23,783 nt of DNA from Collinsella sp. Lineage in GTDB: Bacteria > Actinomycetota > Coriobacteriia > Coriobacteriales > Coriobacteriaceae. Position numbers and translations under genes: made by a program. Below are positions 22,101 through 23,783 of the stretch, piece after piece; within the stretch, counting starts at the first letter, position 1, and each line of letters starts with the position of its first letter. The notes under the pieces are model-generated. The model had not been told where the DNA came from, did not search any database, and saw only the letters and a list, made by a program, of their open reading frames with translations. The stretch is taken from positions 1 to 23,783 of the forward strand of contig JAIHVJ010000008.1 in assembly GCA_022720335.1 (NCBI GenBank), read 5' to 3'.

Positions 22101-22355
22101 TTATTCCACGGTGCCGTAGATGGCGCCCCAGCCGTGGGCGGCCAAGGCGGAGTTGAGCTGGTCGCAAAGTGACTGGCGGTCGTAATAGCCGGGCGGTAGC
22201 AGGTTCACGATTTCCATGAGATCGGGCGCCAGGTCCAAGATTTCGGCCTGTACGATCAGATCCAGGCGGTCGATGGCGTGGCGGTCGTAAAACAGTCCGT
22301 CGACCAGGCGCTGAAGGTCGCCGAATTCCTCGGCCTGGAACGATCCGTACTCCAT
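22101..22355 (-). CDS. Small unrecognised protein, 84 aa
   Basis: I do not recognise this family. It is an acidic soluble protein that is probably mostly helical. The N-terminal part, FQAEEFGDLQRLVDGLFYDRHAIDRLDL, resembles two amphipathic helices. A middle segment reads LAPDLMEIVNLLPPGYYDRQ, and the C-terminal part reads LCDQLNSALAAHGWGAIYGTVE. There is no signal peptide, membrane segment or metal-binding cluster. A textbook Shine-Dalgarno AAGGAGG lies 5 bases before the ATG at 22355, and a terminator follows, so it is very likely a real gene. It is divergent from the aminotransferase gene; the 149-bp gap holds both promoters. Confidence 0.8.
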   Translation of the reverse strand: MEYGSFQAEEFGDLQRLVDGLFYDRHAIDRLDLIVQAEILDLAPDLMEIVNLLPPGYYDRQSLCDQLNSALAAHGWGAIYGTVE

Positions 22356-22457
22356 AGTGCCTCCTTGGGCGCTTCATGCCGGCATGCGCGGCGATTCGTA
22401 ATTCATTGCGATGGACTTAATCTATCACGGCTTCATAACGTTGCGACGGTGGCGGTC

Positions 22458-22463
22458 TATACT
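22458..22463 (+). promoter_or_regulatory. Possible -10 box (TATACT) for the aminotransferase gene
   Basis: TATACT lies 41 bp upstream of ATG 22505, within GGTCTATACTTAG. No clean -35 box is seen at standard spacing. Confidence 0.4.
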
Positions 22464-22504
22464 TAGAAGAATTGCAACGTACCGCTTCGTGAAAGGTCGC
22501 ACCC

Positions 22505-23638
22505 ATGCAGACGATCTACCAGAAGATGGAAACCACCGAACTCGATGCCGCCATCGAGGCGCTCAAAGCCGAGGTCGCCGAGGTCAAGGCCAAGGGCCTG
22601 GCGCTCGACATGGCCCGCGGCAAGCCGTCGCCCTCCCAGGTGGACATCTCTCGACCCATGCTCGATATCCTCAATGCCGATGCCGATCTGCACGACGGCA
22701 ACGTCGAGGAGGCTTACGAGGCAGCGCACGACGGCAAGAAGGTCAAGTTCCTGTGCCCGGTTCCCGGCTACGATCGCCACTTTGGCATCACCGCCGACTT
22801 GGGCATCGAGAACGTTCCCGTCGCGATGACCGACAACGGCCCCGATATGGACGAAATCGAGCGCCTCGTTGCCGCCGACGATTCCATCAAGGGCATCTGG
22901 TGCGTGCCCAAGTATTCCAACCCCACGGGCATCACCTTTAGCGAGGACACCGTGCGTCGCCTGGTCGAGATGCCCACGGCCGCGCCCGATTTCCGCATCT
23001 TCTGGGACAACGCCTACTGCGTGCACGACCTGTACGACGAGACCGACGAGCTCGCCAATATCTTCGATCTTGCCCGCGCGGCGGGCACCGAGGACCGCGT
23101 GGTGGCCTTTGCCTCGACGTCCAAGATCACCTTCCCGGGCGCCGGTATCGGCTTTATCGGTGCGAGCCCCGCGGTCATCGCCGAGTTCTCCAAGCGCCTG
23201 AAGGCCGGCCTCATCAGTGCTGATAAGCTCAACCAACTGCGCCACGTGCGCTTCCTTCCCACCATCGAGGCGGTCAAGGAGCACATGAAAAAGCATGCCG
23301 AGTTTTTGCGCCCGCGCTTTGAGGCCGTTGAGCGCAAGCTCACCGAGGGCCTGGGCGATACGGGTTGCGCCACCTGGACGCATCCCCGCGGCGGCTACTT
23401 TGTAAGCTTCGATGGTCCCGAGGGCTCGGCCCGGAAGGTTGCTGCGCTTTGCGCCGACCTGGGCGTCAAGCTCACGCCGGCCGGTGCCACCTGGCCCTAT
23501 GGCAAGGACCCGCGCGATACCAACATCCGCATCGCGCCGAGCTATCCCACGGTCGAGGACCTGGAGGCCGCGCTCGATGTGCTGGTGCTGGCCGTTAAGC
23601 TTGTCGCTGCCGAGCTCGCGCGTGCCGAGCGCGCCTAA
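22505..23638 (+). CDS. Aspartate aminotransferase, MocR-type (class Ic), with internal deletion
   Basis: PLP enzyme of the fold-type I subgroup related to mycobacterial Rv3722c, expected to transfer the amino group of aspartate to 2-oxoglutarate. Diagnostic segments: LALDMARGKPSPSQVDIS (about 32-49), VKFLCPVPGYDRHFGIT, GIWCVPKYSNPTGITFS, FRIFWDNAYCVHDLYD, the PLP lysine K207 in ASTSKITFPGAGIGF, NQLRHVRFLP, GGYFVSFD and R342 in NIRIAPSYP. It has 377 residues against about 430 in the family. The missing block lies between DADLHDGN (about 61-68) and KKVKFLCPV (about 75-83). Homologues have about 50 further residues there, including the RNYG and NSSL-LM segments that contact substrate and the PLP phosphate. 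The frame is kept. Activity is doubtful. ATG 22505 is preceded by GAAAGG. Confidence 0.9.
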   Translation: MQTIYQKMETTELDAAIEALKAEVAEVKAKGLALDMARGKPSPSQVDISRPMLDILNADADLHDGNVEEAYEAAHDGKKVKFLCPVPGYDRHFGITADLGIENVPVAMTDNGPDMDEIERLVAADDSIKGIWCVPKYSNPTGITFSEDTVRRLVEMPTAAPDFRIFWDNAYCVHDLYDETDELANIFDLARAAGTEDRVVAFASTSKITFPGAGIGFIGASPAVIAEFSKRLKAGLISADKLNQLRHVRFLPTIEAVKEHMKKHAEFLRPRFEAVERKLTEGLGDTGCATWTHPRGGYFVSFDGPEGSARKVAALCADLGVKLTPAGATWPYGKDPRDTNIRIAPSYPTVEDLEAALDVLVLAVKLVAAELARAERA

Positions 23639-23652
23639 CGCGCGGCTTCCCG

Positions 23653-23658
23653 TACTAT
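23653..23658 (+). promoter_or_regulatory. Possible -10 box (TACTAT) before the STAS gene
   Basis: TACTAT lies 32 bp before ATG 23690 in the 51-bp gap after the aminotransferase gene. No -35 box stands out; the gene might instead be read from upstream. Confidence 0.35.
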
Positions 23659-23689
23659 CCGCACCTTCGATACGTAAAGGAGCATATAC

Positions 23690-23783
23690 ATGGATTTGGG
23701 TATTTCCACCAACCCCACGCCAGAGCTCTACACCATTAAGGTAACCGGCGAGATCGATATCTCTAACGCCGATAGCCTGCGCA
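23690..23783 (+). CDS. STAS-domain protein, probable anti-sigma factor antagonist (5' part only)
   Basis: Only the first 31 codons are in the window. ATG 23690 follows AAAGGAG. The residues LYTIKVTGEIDISNADSLR match the start of SpoIIAA/RsbV-type STAS domains: a beta strand, then the G-E-I/L-D-x-x-N/T motif that leads into the first helix. The usual phosphorylated serine lies further downstream and cannot be checked. Likely a partner-switching regulator, or a stand-alone STAS protein. Confidence 0.75.
   Translation, partial: MDLGISTNPTPELYTIKVTGEIDISNADSLR

Noticed and set aside
22690..22736. 12-bp direct repeat GCACGACGGCAA (22690-22701 and 22725-22736) as the scar of the aminotransferase deletion
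   Set aside because: Deletion between direct repeats would leave a single copy, but both copies remain 35 bp apart. It may be coincidental codon similarity (HDGN and HDGK).
1..23783. CRISPR array, tRNA, rRNA, prophage or intact transposase genes
   Set aside because: No regularly spaced direct repeats of CRISPR type, no cloverleaf-like sequences and no transposase motifs were seen on either strand.

Overview
This window is GC-rich bacterial chromosome with dense, mostly G/C-ending codons, good Shine-Dalgarno sites and short intergenic gaps. The gene set is a MocR-type aspartate aminotransferase, a Lac-family PTS with a GH1 glycosidase, a DHH-type pyrophosphatase, and a UvrD/PcrA helicase with a Tudor-like tail. 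Together with a recurring hairpin repeat carrying a GGGGACAG-like core, this suggests a gut Coriobacteriia member (Actinomycetota), most likely Collinsella. That assignment is inference from protein flavour, not from a database search.

Layout. Positions 1-3380: a GNAT acetyltransferase (-), purH (+) with its terminator, and an unrecognised protein (+). Positions 3559-5283: an OmpR-type response regulator and a short, two-membrane-segment histidine kinase of the BceS/GraS kind, with no ABC transporter beside them. Positions 5347-7043: a hipB-hipA toxin-antitoxin/kinase module with lower GC than its surroundings, preceded by three 24-bp dyad operators spaced exactly 39 bp apart. Positions 7117-8888: a nested stem structure, a universal stress protein (-), and undecaprenyl-diphosphatase uppP (+) from a TTG start. 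Positions 8889-12121: a 332-bp gene-free stretch with a terminator, a repeat and a promoter, then pcrA. Positions 12129-12402: a long inverted-repeat element and a terminator. Positions 12403-14129: gntR-manA (-). Positions 14433-18102: the divergent beta-glucoside cluster (GH1 glycosidase, PTS IIC, IIB, IIA), closed by a terminator. Positions 18344-22015: ROK glucokinase, Mn-dependent pyrophosphatase and NhaA, each with its own signals. Positions 22101-23783: a small unknown protein (-), an aspartate aminotransferase, and the start of a STAS-domain protein cut by the window edge.

How the genes fit together. The GH1/PTS cluster would import and phosphorylate a beta-glucoside such as cellobiose, then cleave the phosphorylated disaccharide. 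The free glucose would be phosphorylated by the ROK kinase next door, and ManA links mannose-6-P to fructose-6-P. The divergent GntR/UTRA protein is the likely sugar-phosphate-responsive regulator.

Two genes look damaged. The PTS IIB gene has a 1-nt frameshift after about codon 30. The aminotransferase lacks, in frame, about 50 residues that the family normally carries, including the PLP-phosphate-contacting segment. The most distinctive new-looking signals are the phased triple operator of hipBA, the dispersed hairpin repeat family, the two long structured intergenic elements, and a terminator-like hairpin inside the nhaA leader.
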